From NCBI GenBank assembly GCA_900548495.1, contig URKT01000005.1:1-40471 (forward strand): a stretch of DNA of 40,471 nucleotides, in the 5' to 3' direction. The position numbers were made by a program, and so were the translations under genes. The notes under the pieces are model-generated. The model made no database searches. It was not told where the DNA came from and saw only the letters and a program-made list of their open reading frames with translations. The DNA comes from an uncultured Collinsella sp. (GTDB lineage: Bacteria; Actinomycetota; Coriobacteriia; Coriobacteriales; Coriobacteriaceae). Below, piece by piece: positions 31,598 through 40,423 of this stretch (the first letter of the stretch is position 1; every line of letters starts with the position of its first letter).

Positions 31598-32944
31598 ATG
31601 ATCGATCGCTATACCCGCCCGGAGATGGGACACATCTTCTCCATCGAGAACAAGTACGCCATTTGGCAGGAGATCGAGGTCCTGGCCTGTGAGGCCCAGG
31701 CGGAGCTCGGCAAGATCGGCATTTCTAAAGACGAAGCCCAGTGGATCCGCGACCATGCCAACTTTGAGAAGGCAAAGGTCGACGAGATCGAGGAGGTCAC
31801 GCGCCACGACGTCATCGCCTTCCTGACCAACATGAAGGAGTACATCGACGCCGATGTTCCCGAGGGCGACCCCAAGCCCAGCCGCTGGGTTCACTATGGC
31901 ATGACCAGCTCCGATCTGGGCGACACGGCTCTGTGCTACCAGCTCACCCAGGCCTGCGACCTGATCATCGAGGACGTCAAGAAGCTCGGCGAGATTTGCA
32001 AGCGTCGCGCCTTTGAGGAGCGCAACACGCTCTGTGCCGGCCGCACTCATGGCATCCACGCCGAGCCGATGACCTTCGGCATGAAGTTCGGCTCTTGGGC
32101 CTGGGAACTCAAGCGCGATCTGGATCGCCTTGAGGACGCCCGCAAGAATGTTGCCTTCGGTGCCATCTCGGGTGCTGTCGGCACGTACAGCTCCATCGAG
32201 CCGTTTGTCGAGGAGTATGTCTGCGAGCACCTGGGCCTGGTTCACGACCCGCTGTCCACGCAAGTTATCAGCCGCGACCATCACGCCTATCTCGCCGGCG
32301 TTCTTGCCACCACCGCGGCCACCTGTGAGCGCATCGCTACCGAGGTTCGCAATCTGCAGAAGACTGATACCCTCGAGGCCGAGGAGCCGTTCCGCAAGGG
32401 TCAAAAGGGCAGCTCCGCCATGCCGCACAAGCGCAACCCGATCACCATGGAGAAGGTCTGCGGTCTGTCGCGCGTCGTGAAGTCCAACGCTCAGGTTGCC
32501 TTCGATAACGTCGCCCTGTGGCACGAGCGTGACATTTCGCACTCCTCTGCCGAGCGCGTCGCCCAGGCCGACAGCTTCATCGCGCTCGACCACATGTTCC
32601 AGTGCCTCATCCGCGTTATCGACGGCCTGCAGCTGTACCCTGCCCGCATGATGGCCAACCTCAACAAGACCCGTGGTCTCATCTTCTCCTCCAAGGTTCT
32701 GCTGGCCCTCGTCGATACGGGCATCACCCGCGAGGACGCGTACGCCATTGTGCAGGAGAACGCCATGGCAACCTGGCATGAGGTACAGGATTGTGTCTCC
32801 GGCCCCACCTTTAAGGAACGTCTCGAGGCCGACCCGCGCTGCACCGTCAGTCAGGAGAAGCTCGACGAGATCTTTGATCCGTGGGACTTCCTCACCCGTA
32901 TCGACACGGTCTTTGATCGTCTGGAGCAGCTGAGCTTCGAGTAG
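31598..32944 (+). CDS. purB: Adenylosuccinate lyase
   Basis: A 448-residue fumarase/aspartase-superfamily enzyme that cleaves SAICAR to AICAR plus fumarate, and adenylosuccinate to AMP plus fumarate. The superfamily signature GSSAMPHKRNP and the catalytic-site sequences GMTSSD and RTHGIHAEP are present. The ATG has AAAAAGGAG 5 bases upstream; the frame is open further but without a ribosome site. A -10-like TACAAT lies at 31548-31553 without a matching -35. purC, making its substrate, is 4 kb downstream. Confidence 0.97.
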   Translation: MIDRYTRPEMGHIFSIENKYAIWQEIEVLACEAQAELGKIGISKDEAQWIRDHANFEKAKVDEIEEVTRHDVIAFLTNMKEYIDADVPEGDPKPSRWVHYGMTSSDLGDTALCYQLTQACDLIIEDVKKLGEICKRRAFEERNTLCAGRTHGIHAEPMTFGMKFGSWAWELKRDLDRLEDARKNVAFGAISGAVGTYSSIEPFVEEYVCEHLGLVHDPLSTQVISRDHHAYLAGVLATTAATCERIATEVRNLQKTDTLEAEEPFRKGQKGSSAMPHKRNPITMEKVCGLSRVVKSNAQVAFDNVALWHERDISHSSAERVAQADSFIALDHMFQCLIRVIDGLQLYPARMMANLNKTRGLIFSSKVLLALVDTGITREDAYAIVQENAMATWHEVQDCVSGPTFKERLEADPRCTVSQEKLDEIFDPWDFLTRIDTVFDRLEQLSFE

Positions 32945-32970
32945 GTTCGGGCATAACGTTAGCTTTTTAG

Positions 32971-33008
32971 GGCGCTTTGCTGGTAATGTGTGTTGCCGGC
33001 AAAGCGCC
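32971..33008 (+). terminator. Stem-loop after purB, possible terminator
   Basis: A 10-bp stem GGCGCTTTGC/GCAAAGCGCC with an 18-base loop and no T-tract. It may be a factor-dependent stop or an mRNA-end structure. Confidence 0.4.
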
Positions 33009-33072
33009 TCGTTGCATTTAGGGAAAGACGGGGATAATAGTCGTCTCGAATAACATTCTGAGAGGGGATCGC

Positions 33073-33336
33073 ATGATTTCGTTTGATTACAAGCCTCAGG
33101 GCGTGTGTGCTCGCAATATTCACCTCAATCTCTCTGACGATGGCAGCAAGGTGCTGGGCGTTGAGTTTACCGGCGGCTGTGACGGCAATCTCAAGGCAAT
33201 CTCCAAGTTGGTCGAGGGTGCTCCTGCCGATCGCGTAATCGAGGTTCTCGCCGGTAATACCTGCGGTATGAAAAAGACCTCTTGCGCCGATCAGCTCACG
33301 CGCGCTATCGAGGCCGCTCGCGCCGAGATTGCCTAA
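33073..33336 (+). CDS. TSCPD-domain protein
   Basis: An 87-residue stand-alone TSCPD-type domain (TGGCDGNLKAI, GNTCGMKKTSCADQL). Related domains form the cysteine-rich C-terminus of B12-dependent ribonucleotide reductases; single-domain members are conserved but of unknown function. The Cys pattern suggests metal or redox activity. AGAGGGGA precedes the ATG. Its stop overlaps the next start by one base (TAATG), so the two are coupled. Confidence 0.85.
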   Translation: MISFDYKPQGVCARNIHLNLSDDGSKVLGVEFTGGCDGNLKAISKLVEGAPADRVIEVLAGNTCGMKKTSCADQLTRAIEAARAEIA

Positions 33337-34547
33337 TGGGTATCGCCGACCACATCAAGAATGGAATATCGCGCCGTGGCTTTGTGCTCGGCGGTGCTGC
33401 CGCGGGCGCTGCCACGGTGCTTGCCGGTTGCTCGAAAAAAACGGGCAGCAGCGACGATGCCGCCGGCGAGCCGCAGGTTATCAAGGACGATTCGAAGATT
33501 GTCTCGATCACTGATGAGTACGAAGCTGTTGATATCGATCTTGAGCCCACGGCCTCGTGGACACTGCCGCTGGGCACGCTGCTGTACTACTGCGATGGCG
33601 ACTACGCTGCCGCGATGATGGCGCCTGCTTCTGCCCTGCATGCCAATACGCTTGGTGTGCTTAACCTGGGCGATGGCTCGCTTATCACACTTATCGAGGA
33701 TCCCGTTGAGGGAACCGGCTATGCGTTTTACGACGTTCGCGCGGGTGATGGCGTGTTCGCATGGGTCGAGATGAACTTTGCCAATGCGTCTTGGAAACTC
33801 TATGCGCAAAACCTTGCAGGCTCCTCCCTTACCGGCACCGCTGTCGAGCTCGACCGCGGTGGCGAAAACTACGATCCGCCGCTCTTCACAGCGTATGGGT
33901 CGTCGGTCATCTGGTATAAGATGCCCTCGTCCGGCGGCAGCAAGACGAGTAACGATTCGTACTGCTACCGTCAGTCGCCCAGCGAGTCCAAGCCTGAGAC
34001 TATTTGGAAGTCGACGGGCCGTTTCGCATCCGCCCCGCGTGTGAGCGACGGCATTCTGACCATCTCGCCCCGCGTGCACAATGATGAGGGCGTCTATTAC
34101 GGTATGACGGCAATCGACCTGACCGACGGCAACAACACGAAGCGAGCTCAGCTGGTGCTTCCTTCGTCGGTTTCGCCTTTCGAGGCCGTGTATATGGGCG
34201 ACACCTTCGTGTTCTCCATTGAGGCGACGTATAGCGGTGTGGGTAGCCTGGGCAATATGGGCACCTATATCGGTAACGAGGGCGGGCCGTACCTCTTCCT
34301 TTCGCGTGAGCCGCTCGCGTGCGCTGCGGGAAGGAAAAATAAATACCTGGTTAAAGTCCAGGCGTCGCATTTTTTGATTGACACTTCGGCTAAGACCTAT
34401 GGTTCGCTGTTGTCGCCCGACCGCGCTTTGGAGTATGGCGATTATCCAGCTACGGCGGGAAAATCGGACTCATTCCTTACGTACGCCACGGTGCGCAACA
34501 GCCAGGGTATACCAGAGACGGTCACCGCACGCCTATTCTCTCTTTAA
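33336..34547 (+). CDS. Tat-exported lipoprotein, beta-propeller-like
   Basis: 403 residues. A twin-arginine signal (SRRGFVLGG) runs into a lipobox (VLAGC, Cys about residue 32), so a folded protein should be exported by Tat and lipid-anchored outside. The body has many short hydrophobic strands with aromatic and Gly-Asp turns (for example TLLYYCDGDYAAAM, GDGVFAWVEM, GSSVIWYKM), reminiscent of a beta-propeller. I cannot name a ligand or enzyme activity. It overlaps the TSCPD gene by one base, which sets the ATG start. Confidence 0.8.
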   Translation: MGIADHIKNGISRRGFVLGGAAAGAATVLAGCSKKTGSSDDAAGEPQVIKDDSKIVSITDEYEAVDIDLEPTASWTLPLGTLLYYCDGDYAAAMMAPASALHANTLGVLNLGDGSLITLIEDPVEGTGYAFYDVRAGDGVFAWVEMNFANASWKLYAQNLAGSSLTGTAVELDRGGENYDPPLFTAYGSSVIWYKMPSSGGSKTSNDSYCYRQSPSESKPETIWKSTGRFASAPRVSDGILTISPRVHNDEGVYYGMTAIDLTDGNNTKRAQLVLPSSVSPFEAVYMGDTFVFSIEATYSGVGSLGNMGTYIGNEGGPYLFLSREPLACAAGRKNKYLVKVQASHFLIDTSAKTYGSLLSPDRALEYGDYPATAGKSDSFLTYATVRNSQGIPETVTARLFSL

Positions 34548-34606
34548 GCTTAGAGGGGTTAAAAAGGCGCCAACAGGGGAATAAACGCGTTGTAATTGTG
34601 AGTACC

Positions 34607-34645
34607 GCCCGCCGAGCTGCCGCGTCATAGTGGCATCCGGCGGGC
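34607..34645 (+). other. Stem-loop in the gap before the response regulator
   Basis: GCCCGCCG/CGGCGGGC with an inner TGCC/GGCA pairing and no T-tract. It may end the lipoprotein transcript or act as a leader structure; the gap shows no clear promoter. Confidence 0.35.
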
Positions 34646-34700
34646 TCAGGTGCGTTAAAATGGGCTTGTTCTTAGCTAATTGAGACAGGGGGGCCGTGTT

Positions 34701-35423
34701 ATGGCTTCAGATGCAAAAAAGATTCTGCTGGTCGAGGATGAGAAGGCAATCCGTGACGCTGTCGCTGCCTATCTCGAGCGCGAGGGTTATTGGGTTGTGG
34801 GCGTGGGCGACGGCCAGTCCGCTATCGAGGAGTTCGAGAAGCATCAGTTCGACCTGGTCGTGCTCGACCTTATGCTCCCCAAGATCCCCGGCGAGCGCGT
34901 TTGCCGCACCATTCGTGATACCTCGGATGTCCCCATCATCATGCTGACGGCCAAGGGCGAGATCGAGGACCGTATTATCGGTCTTGAGCTCGGCGCCGAC
35001 GACTATCTGATTAAGCCGTTCTCGCCGCGCGAGCTCGTCGCCCGCGTTCGCGCTCTGTTCCGCCGTGCCCATCAGGCCGACGAGCCCGCCGTCGAGGTAC
35101 TCGACTTCGGCGATCTGGTCATCGATATCTCGGGCCACAAGATCTTGGTCGAAGGCAAGGAAGTCGATCTGACAGCTTCCGAGTTTAAGCTGCTCACCAC
35201 GCTTGCTCGTCATCCCGGCCGTGTCTACAACCGTATGGAGCTGGTCGAGAAGGTGCTTGGGTACGACTTTGAGGGCTATGAGCGCACCATCGATAGCCAC
35301 GTGAAGAACCTTCGCGCCAAGCTGGGCGATGATCCCAAGAAGCCCAAGTGGCTCTACACCGTCCATGGTGTCGGCTATCGTTTCGAGGCTCCGGCCAAGA
35401 CCGATAAGTCGGACGAGAAATAG
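34701..35423 (+). CDS. OmpR/PhoB-family response regulator
   Basis: 240 residues: a receiver domain with acidic pocket (VEDE), phosphoacceptor Asp56 (LVVLDLMLP), the switch Thr and Lys (MLTAKG, LIKPFSPREL), then a winged-helix DNA-binding domain with the recognition helix region ERTIDSHVKNLRAKLG and the closing wing (YTVHGVGYRFE). The ATG is chosen because AGGGGGG lies upstream at a good distance; the open frame extends 7 codons more. The partner histidine kinase starts 11 bases downstream. The signal is unknown. Confidence 0.92.
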   Translation: MASDAKKILLVEDEKAIRDAVAAYLEREGYWVVGVGDGQSAIEEFEKHQFDLVVLDLMLPKIPGERVCRTIRDTSDVPIIMLTAKGEIEDRIIGLELGADDYLIKPFSPRELVARVRALFRRAHQADEPAVEVLDFGDLVIDISGHKILVEGKEVDLTASEFKLLTTLARHPGRVYNRMELVEKVLGYDFEGYERTIDSHVKNLRAKLGDDPKKPKWLYTVHGVGYRFEAPAKTDKSDEK

Positions 35424-35434
35424 GGAAATCACAT

Positions 35435-37000
35435 ATGACACCTGCGCGCTTTGAAATCGGACAAAAGCACAAGCAGGAGAGCGAGGCGGGTTCCAAGGCT
35501 AGTTGGAACACGCCTCGTTCCGATTCGCGGCCAACGATGAGCTATCCCTCGCGCATGGCACTTGCTTTTGCTCTGACATCGCTCATGACGGTATTGGTGC
35601 TGGTGGGCGTGGTCTCTGTTGTGTGGGGCACGGTCTTTTCGGATTACACGCGCTCCAATATCGTCGAAATCGCAAATTCCGCTGCCGAAAAGCTTGCGAC
35701 GTCGTATGAGGAAAACGGCAACTGGACTGCGGGCGAGCTACGTACGGTCGCGAGATCGAGTTTGGTGTCCGACGACCTGAGTATGCAGGTCGTCAACAAG
35801 AAGGGCGTTGTCGTCTATGACGACTCATGGCCTTCGGCAAGTGCGACCGCCGATGTGCGCGAGAGCGAATCAGCGTCGAGCAGCTCGAGCGGTAAAAAAG
35901 CATCGCATAGCCCGGTCTCGTCTGCTCCAACCGACTCCGATAGCGTTGCCAACGTCGAAATCATAACGTCTTCGGGCGAGCATGTCGGACAGGTAAAGCT
36001 ATGGGCCATCGGCTCCGATGCCTTGCTCACCAAGGCGGATTCTGCATTTAGGGAGAAGACCTTTAACGCCATGGCCCTTGCTGCGGTTGTTGCAGTTTGC
36101 ATTTCGGTCGTTATCGGATCACTCGTGTCGCGCATGCTCACCAAGCCGATTCACCGTATTACCAGCACGGCCAAGCAAATTCGCGATGGCGATCTGTCTG
36201 CTCGTACGGGCTTGCGCGGCGATGACGAGATCGATCAACTGGGCGAGACATTCGATGAGATGGCCACTTCGCTCGAGAAGGATATGAAACACGAGAAACG
36301 TTTGACCTCGGACGTGGCTCACGAACTTCGTACTCCGCTTATGGCCATGCTCGCAACGGTCGAGGCCATGCAGGATGGCGTATATCCTACCGACGATGAG
36401 CACTTGGAGACTGTTGCTTCCGAGACGCGTCGCCTGGCTCGTCTGGTGCAGCAGATGCTCGACCTGTCGCGCATGGAAAACAGCACGGCTCCGCTCAACC
36501 TTGAGCCGGTGGACATGGTTCCTTTCGTGCGTTCCATCGTCAATGCCCAGGAGCGCCTGTTTGTCGACCGCGATCTGCGCTTGCGCTTTGCTGACGAGAC
36601 CCAAGGTCACGACGATGTCGTCGAAGCCGATCCCGACATGATCACACAATGCGTCATCAATCTCATGAGCAACGCCATGCGCTACACCCCCGAGGGCGGT
36701 TGGGTCGTGGTGTCGGTGCTCAGTGACCGCAAACACGTCAGCATTGCCGTTTCTGATACCGGCATCGGTATTGCCAAGGATGACTTGTCGCGCATCTTCG
36801 GCCGTTTTTGGCGCGCCGATGCCAGCCGTGCCCGTGAGGCGGGCGGTCTGGGCGTGGGCCTCGCCGTGACTAAACAGATCGTCGAGCGCCATCACGGCTA
36901 CATATCCGTGGAGTCGGAGCTTGGAAAGGGTACGACTTTTACGATTCATCTGCCTCGCGAGCACACGGCAGACGCGGCATCTACTACAATGGAGCACTAG
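35435..37000 (+). CDS. Membrane sensor histidine kinase
   Basis: 521 residues: a 40-residue cytoplasmic leader, transmembrane helix 1 (about 41-68), an extracytoplasmic sensor loop with a Ser-rich spacer (about 140-170), transmembrane helix 2 (about 211-233), HAMP linker, HisKA with His296 (SDVAHELRTPL), and HATPase with N box (CVINLMSNAMRYT), G1 (VSDTGIGI) and G2 (GGLGVGLAVTKQIV). It pairs with the upstream regulator. The ribosome site is weak (AGGGAAA), suggesting coupling. The stimulus cannot be read from sequence; cell-envelope stress would be a guess. Confidence 0.92.
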   Translation: MTPARFEIGQKHKQESEAGSKASWNTPRSDSRPTMSYPSRMALAFALTSLMTVLVLVGVVSVVWGTVFSDYTRSNIVEIANSAAEKLATSYEENGNWTAGELRTVARSSLVSDDLSMQVVNKKGVVVYDDSWPSASATADVRESESASSSSSGKKASHSPVSSAPTDSDSVANVEIITSSGEHVGQVKLWAIGSDALLTKADSAFREKTFNAMALAAVVAVCISVVIGSLVSRMLTKPIHRITSTAKQIRDGDLSARTGLRGDDEIDQLGETFDEMATSLEKDMKHEKRLTSDVAHELRTPLMAMLATVEAMQDGVYPTDDEHLETVASETRRLARLVQQMLDLSRMENSTAPLNLEPVDMVPFVRSIVNAQERLFVDRDLRLRFADETQGHDDVVEADPDMITQCVINLMSNAMRYTPEGGWVVVSVLSDRKHVSIAVSDTGIGIAKDDLSRIFGRFWRADASRAREAGGLGVGLAVTKQIVERHHGYISVESELGKGTTFTIHLPREHTADAASTTMEH

Positions 37001-37059
37001 CTTTTCGCTAATCGGTGAAGGAGGGGTTTCGTCCCTGCCGCTCCGAGTTTGCGAAAACG

Positions 37060-37077
37060 TGCGGGAAAGAACCCGCA
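37060..37077 (+). terminator. Weak hairpin after the histidine kinase
   Basis: TGCGGG/CCCGCA with a 6-base loop, followed by TTACTGTCGTATTTT. Short stem; a possible terminator before purC. Confidence 0.3.
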
Positions 37078-37109
37078 TTACTGTCGTATTTTGGTAAGGA
37101 GTGACTCAC

Positions 37110-37997
37110 GTGACAACGATGGAGCGTCGTCCGGATTCCCGTGGCAAGGTTCGTGATATCTACGATGCCGGTGAAAACCTGCTGATGGTCGCCACCGACC
37201 GCATTTCTGCGTTCGACTTCATTCTTCCCGACGAGATTCCGTTTAAGGGAGAGGTGCTCAACCGCATCTCGGCATTCTGGTTCGATAAGTTTGCCGGCAT
37301 CGTTCCCAACCACCTCGTTTCCATCGACCCGGCGGACTTCCCCGAGGAGTTTGCTGAGTATCGTGACTACCTCGCCGGCCGCGCCATGCTGGTTAAGAAG
37401 GCCCAGACGATTCCTATCGAGTGCATCGTCCGCGGCTATCTGACCGGTTCGGGCAAGAAGACCTACGACGAGAACGGCACCGTCTGCGGCATCCAGCTGC
37501 CTGAGGGCCTGACCGAGGCTTCCAAGCTTCCCGAGCCGCTGTTCACGCCGTCCACGAAGGCCGAGATCGGTGACCACGACGAGAACATCTCGTTCGAGCG
37601 TTGCTGCGAGATCGTGGGCGAGGACATCGCCACGCAGATTCGCGACCTTTCCCTCAAGATCTACAAGGCTGCCGCCGAGTATGCAGTGACCCGTGGCATC
37701 ATCATTGCCGACACCAAGTTCGAGTTCGGTGTCATCGATGGCAAGGTTACGCTGATCGACGAGTGCCTCACGCCCGACTCCAGCCGTTTCTGGCCTGCCG
37801 CCAGCTACGAGGAGGGCAAGATTCAGCCCAGCTACGACAAGCAATTCGTCCGCAATTGGCTCAAAGCCAACTGGGATATGACGGGGGAGACCCCGCACCT
37901 GCCCGCCGAGGTCATCGATGGCACGTCCGAGCGCTATCGCGAGGCCTTCCAGATCATTACGGGCTCCCAGTTCACAAGCATGAAGGAGAACGCATAA
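37110..37997 (+). CDS. purC: SAICAR synthetase
   Basis: Phosphoribosylaminoimidazole-succinocarboxamide synthase, the purine step that adds aspartate to CAIR with ATP. It has 295 residues with GKVRDIYDAG, ATDRISAFD, IECIVRGYLTGSG and the C-terminal DECLTPDSSRFW. The GTG start at 37110 is preferred because AAGGAGTGA lies just upstream; an in-frame GTG three codons earlier overlaps that site. It supplies the substrate of PurB encoded 4 kb upstream. The next gene begins immediately after its stop. Confidence 0.96.
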   Translation: MTTMERRPDSRGKVRDIYDAGENLLMVATDRISAFDFILPDEIPFKGEVLNRISAFWFDKFAGIVPNHLVSIDPADFPEEFAEYRDYLAGRAMLVKKAQTIPIECIVRGYLTGSGKKTYDENGTVCGIQLPEGLTEASKLPEPLFTPSTKAEIGDHDENISFERCCEIVGEDIATQIRDLSLKIYKAAAEYAVTRGIIIADTKFEFGVIDGKVTLIDECLTPDSSRFWPAASYEEGKIQPSYDKQFVRNWLKANWDMTGETPHLPAEVIDGTSERYREAFQIITGSQFTSMKENA

Positions 37998-38573
37998 GTG
38001 AGTACCCGTAGCGCCACGAACAAGCGCACGCAATCCCACGAGGTTACCGGGGTTGCGCGCAAGTCCGCTGCATCCGCCAAGCCCGCCCGTCAGGCAGCGA
38101 GCTCTGTCCGCGTCGTGCCGGCTTCGTCTAAGGCACGCCGCAAAGAGCTCGAGAAGGGCGAGAATCTCGAGGGCCTCTCTAAAGAGGAGAAGCGCGCCCG
38201 CAAGGCTAAGCAGCGCGCCAAGGAGGATCGCATCTACACGGTGTCGAATATCCTTCTCAAGCAGGATGAGGACTACACCAAGCGCCGCCGCATCTGGTGG
38301 GCCGTGCTCACTATCGGCATGGTGCTCGTCGTGGCCATTTGGGCTTCGCTGTACTTCGCTCCCGCTGGCATGGTGTCCAGCCCTGTCCAGATGGTCGGCA
38401 TTGTTTTGTCCTACGTCGTCATTTTGGGTGACTTCATCTACGACTTCGTTCGTATTCGTCCCCTGCGCAACATGTACCGCACGCAGGCCGAGGGCATGTC
38501 CGAGAACAAGCTCAACGCCCTTATCGAGCGCTCGGCTGCCGAGGAGGACAAGAAGGACTCCAAGAAGAAGTAG
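37998..38573 (+). CDS. Basic two-helix membrane protein of unknown function
   Basis: 191 residues. The first 95 are very basic and Ala/Ser/Lys-rich (for example KEEKRARKAKQRAKE), probably disordered or coiled-coil. Two hydrophobic segments follow at about 99-117 and 127-147, then a charged tail ending in KKK. GTG starts directly after the purC stop, and AAGGAG inside purC serves as ribosome site, so the two are coupled. The arrangement suggests a cytoplasmic basic domain that could bind nucleic acid or ribosomes while held at the membrane; that is a guess. Confidence 0.75.
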   Translation: MSTRSATNKRTQSHEVTGVARKSAASAKPARQAASSVRVVPASSKARRKELEKGENLEGLSKEEKRARKAKQRAKEDRIYTVSNILLKQDEDYTKRRRIWWAVLTIGMVLVVAIWASLYFAPAGMVSSPVQMVGIVLSYVVILGDFIYDFVRIRPLRNMYRTQAEGMSENKLNALIERSAAEEDKKDSKKK

Positions 38574-38603
38574 CGTTTGCATGCATACTTATCGCTAAGA
38601 TAT

Positions 38604-38633
38604 AGGCGCGTCGTTTTTGCGGCGTGCCTTTTT
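38604..38633 (+). terminator. Terminator after purC unit
   Basis: A 10-bp stem (AGGCGCGTCG/CGGCGTGCCT, two G-U pairs) with a 6-base loop and five T. Confidence 0.85.
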
Positions 38634-38661
38634 ACTGTTCTATAGATAGATGGAGTGGCAC

Positions 38662-39942
38662 ATGATTCGAGCTGCCCTGACGGTCGAAGAGGCTCTGGAG
38701 GGCATGAAGGCCCTAGAGCCCAAGATTAAAAACTATGCGCGCCTGGTTGTCCGCAAGGGCGTAAACGTCAAGCCCGGTCAGGAGGTTGTCGTTCAGTCTC
38801 CGGTCGAGTGCGCGCCGTTTGCGCGCGTGGTGGTCGCGGAGGCTTATGCCGCCGGCGCTGGCCACGTGACGGTCATTTGGGCCGATGATGCCGTGACGAG
38901 GCTCACGTACGAGCATGTCGATAAAACCTATTTTGAGCAGACGCCCGAGTGGAAGCGCCTGCAGCTTGATTCCTTGGCCCAGGACGGTGCCTGCTTTATC
39001 TTTATCGAGGGTGCGGACCCCGCCGCCCTTAAGGGCATCGATCCCGCTAAGCCCGCTGCAGCTTCTAAGGCAAAGAACACGCAGTGCAAAGTTTTCCGCC
39101 GTGGACTGGATTACAACATCAATCCGTGGTGCATCGCCGGCGCTCCGGTCGTGGCTTGGGCGCGCGAGGTGTTCCCGGGAGACGCCGATGAGGTTGCAAT
39201 CTATAAGCTGTGGAATGCGATTCTGCACACCGCTCGCGCCGATGGCCAGGACCCAGAGAGCGACTGGGAGCTCCATGACGCCGCATTCGAAAAGAACCTG
39301 CGTTTCCTGAACGACAATCGTTTCGACTGCCTGCATTACACCGCGGCAAATGGAACCGATCTGACGATTGGCATGACGAAGGGTCACGAGTGGGCCGGCG
39401 GCAAGGGCAAGACGCCCGATGGGCACCCCTTCTTCCCCAACATTCCCACCGAGGAAGTCTTCACTTCGCCCGATCGCATGCGCGCCGACGGTATCGTGTA
39501 CTCGGCCATGCCGCTCATCCACCACGGCAATAAAGTCGACGATTTTTGGATTAAGTTCGAGGGCGGCCGCGTGGTGGACTACGACGCCCGCGTGGGCAAG
39601 GCAACGCTCGCAAGTATCATCGATACTGACGAGGGCGCTGCTCACCTGGGAGAGGTCGCGCTCATCTCCAAGAACACGCCGATCCGCGAAAGTGGTGTTC
39701 TGTTCTACGATACGCTCTATGACGAGAACGCTAGCTGCCATCTCGCGCTAGGTGTCGGTTTCCCCGAATGCATCGAGGGTGGGTACGACATGTCCAAGGA
39801 GGAGCTCCTGGAGCATGGTGTTAACGTCTCGAGCACGCACGTCGATTTTATGATCGGCACGGACGACATCGATATTACGGGCATTACGCCTGATGGACGT
39901 GAAGTTGCGATTTTCCAGAACGGCCAATGGAGTTGGGAATAG
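38662..39942 (+). CDS. M29-family metallo-aminopeptidase
   Basis: A 426-residue thermophilic-type aminopeptidase (AmpS/PepS/AmpT family), a dinuclear metal enzyme removing N-terminal residues, cytoplasmic. Family blocks are visible: NIPTEEVFTSP (E264/E265), TDEGAAHLGEVAL (E331), SCHLALG (H360) and HVDFMIG (H393, D395), which should supply the metal ligands. GGAG lies 6 bases before this ATG; another ATG four codons upstream has no ribosome site. The promoter of tRNA-Lys overlaps its last bases. Confidence 0.9.
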   Translation: MIRAALTVEEALEGMKALEPKIKNYARLVVRKGVNVKPGQEVVVQSPVECAPFARVVVAEAYAAGAGHVTVIWADDAVTRLTYEHVDKTYFEQTPEWKRLQLDSLAQDGACFIFIEGADPAALKGIDPAKPAAASKAKNTQCKVFRRGLDYNINPWCIAGAPVVAWAREVFPGDADEVAIYKLWNAILHTARADGQDPESDWELHDAAFEKNLRFLNDNRFDCLHYTAANGTDLTIGMTKGHEWAGGKGKTPDGHPFFPNIPTEEVFTSPDRMRADGIVYSAMPLIHHGNKVDDFWIKFEGGRVVDYDARVGKATLASIIDTDEGAAHLGEVALISKNTPIRESGVLFYDTLYDENASCHLALGVGFPECIEGGYDMSKEELLEHGVNVSSTHVDFMIGTDDIDITGITPDGREVAIFQNGQWSWE

Positions 39943-39961
39943 TCCCAGACCGTGGTACAAT
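39933..39961 (+). promoter_or_regulatory. Promoter of tRNA-Lys
   Basis: -35 TTGGGA (39933-39938), a 17-base spacer and -10 TACAAT (39956-39961). It overlaps the aminopeptidase stop codon. Confidence 0.6.
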
Positions 39962-39970
39962 GCCACCCGC

Positions 39971-40043
39971 GGGCCGTTAGCTCAGCTGGCAGAGCAGGGG
40001 ACTTTTAATCCCAAGGTCCAGGGTTCGAACCCCTGACGGCCCA
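39971..40043 (+). tRNA. tRNA-Lys (anticodon TTT)
   Basis: A full cloverleaf: acceptor GGGCCGT/ACGGCCC, D-arm AGCTC..GAGC, anticodon loop CTTTTAA, T-arm with TTCGAAC, discriminator A. CCA is not encoded (CCC follows), unlike the tRNA-Gly gene. The outermost anticodon-stem pair appears to be G/A, while the other four pairs are standard. Confidence 0.95.
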
Positions 40044-40057
40044 CCCAAAGATTGTTG

Positions 40058-40088
40058 AGACGGTCAACTTCGGTTGGCCGTCTATTTT
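40058..40088 (+). terminator. Terminator of tRNA-Lys
   Basis: An 11-bp stem (AGACGGTCAAC/GTTGGCCGTCT, one G-U) with a TTCG tetraloop, then ATTTTGTT. Confidence 0.85.
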
Positions 40089-40423
40089 GTTGCCGGTGCA
40101 CGGGTTCGAACCCGTATCTATCTATATATAAGAACGCTTGGCGAACAAAACCCGCCTTTTACCGATAGGAAACAAATAGCTGATGCCTTTGGAGTAAAGT
40201 AGCGCTCCAGAGATGACCGATGTCTCAATACTCATAAAACAGCTGGTCATCGCCAATATCAGAAGCCAATGCTTCAGTTTTAACCTCAGTGACGCGACTG
40301 AGGGATCTATTTATTTGTGAACAAAATATGGAGTGCGCGATTCCCGCCCCCGGCGCCCCTCCGGTCTGGCAATATATCTCCTTGCCGCGCGGCCCGGTGG
40401 AACCGGGAACCAGCGAAGGCGTG
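40089..40423. other. Non-coding stretch with orphan T-arm-like palindrome
   Basis: It contains ACGGGTTCGAACCCGT (40100-40115), a self-complementary T-arm-like sequence with no tRNA around it, and an AT-rich part up to about 40340. GC-rich short hairpins follow at 40367-40400 (GGCAA/TTGCC, CCGG repeats). No credible gene is seen on either strand. Confidence 0.4.
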
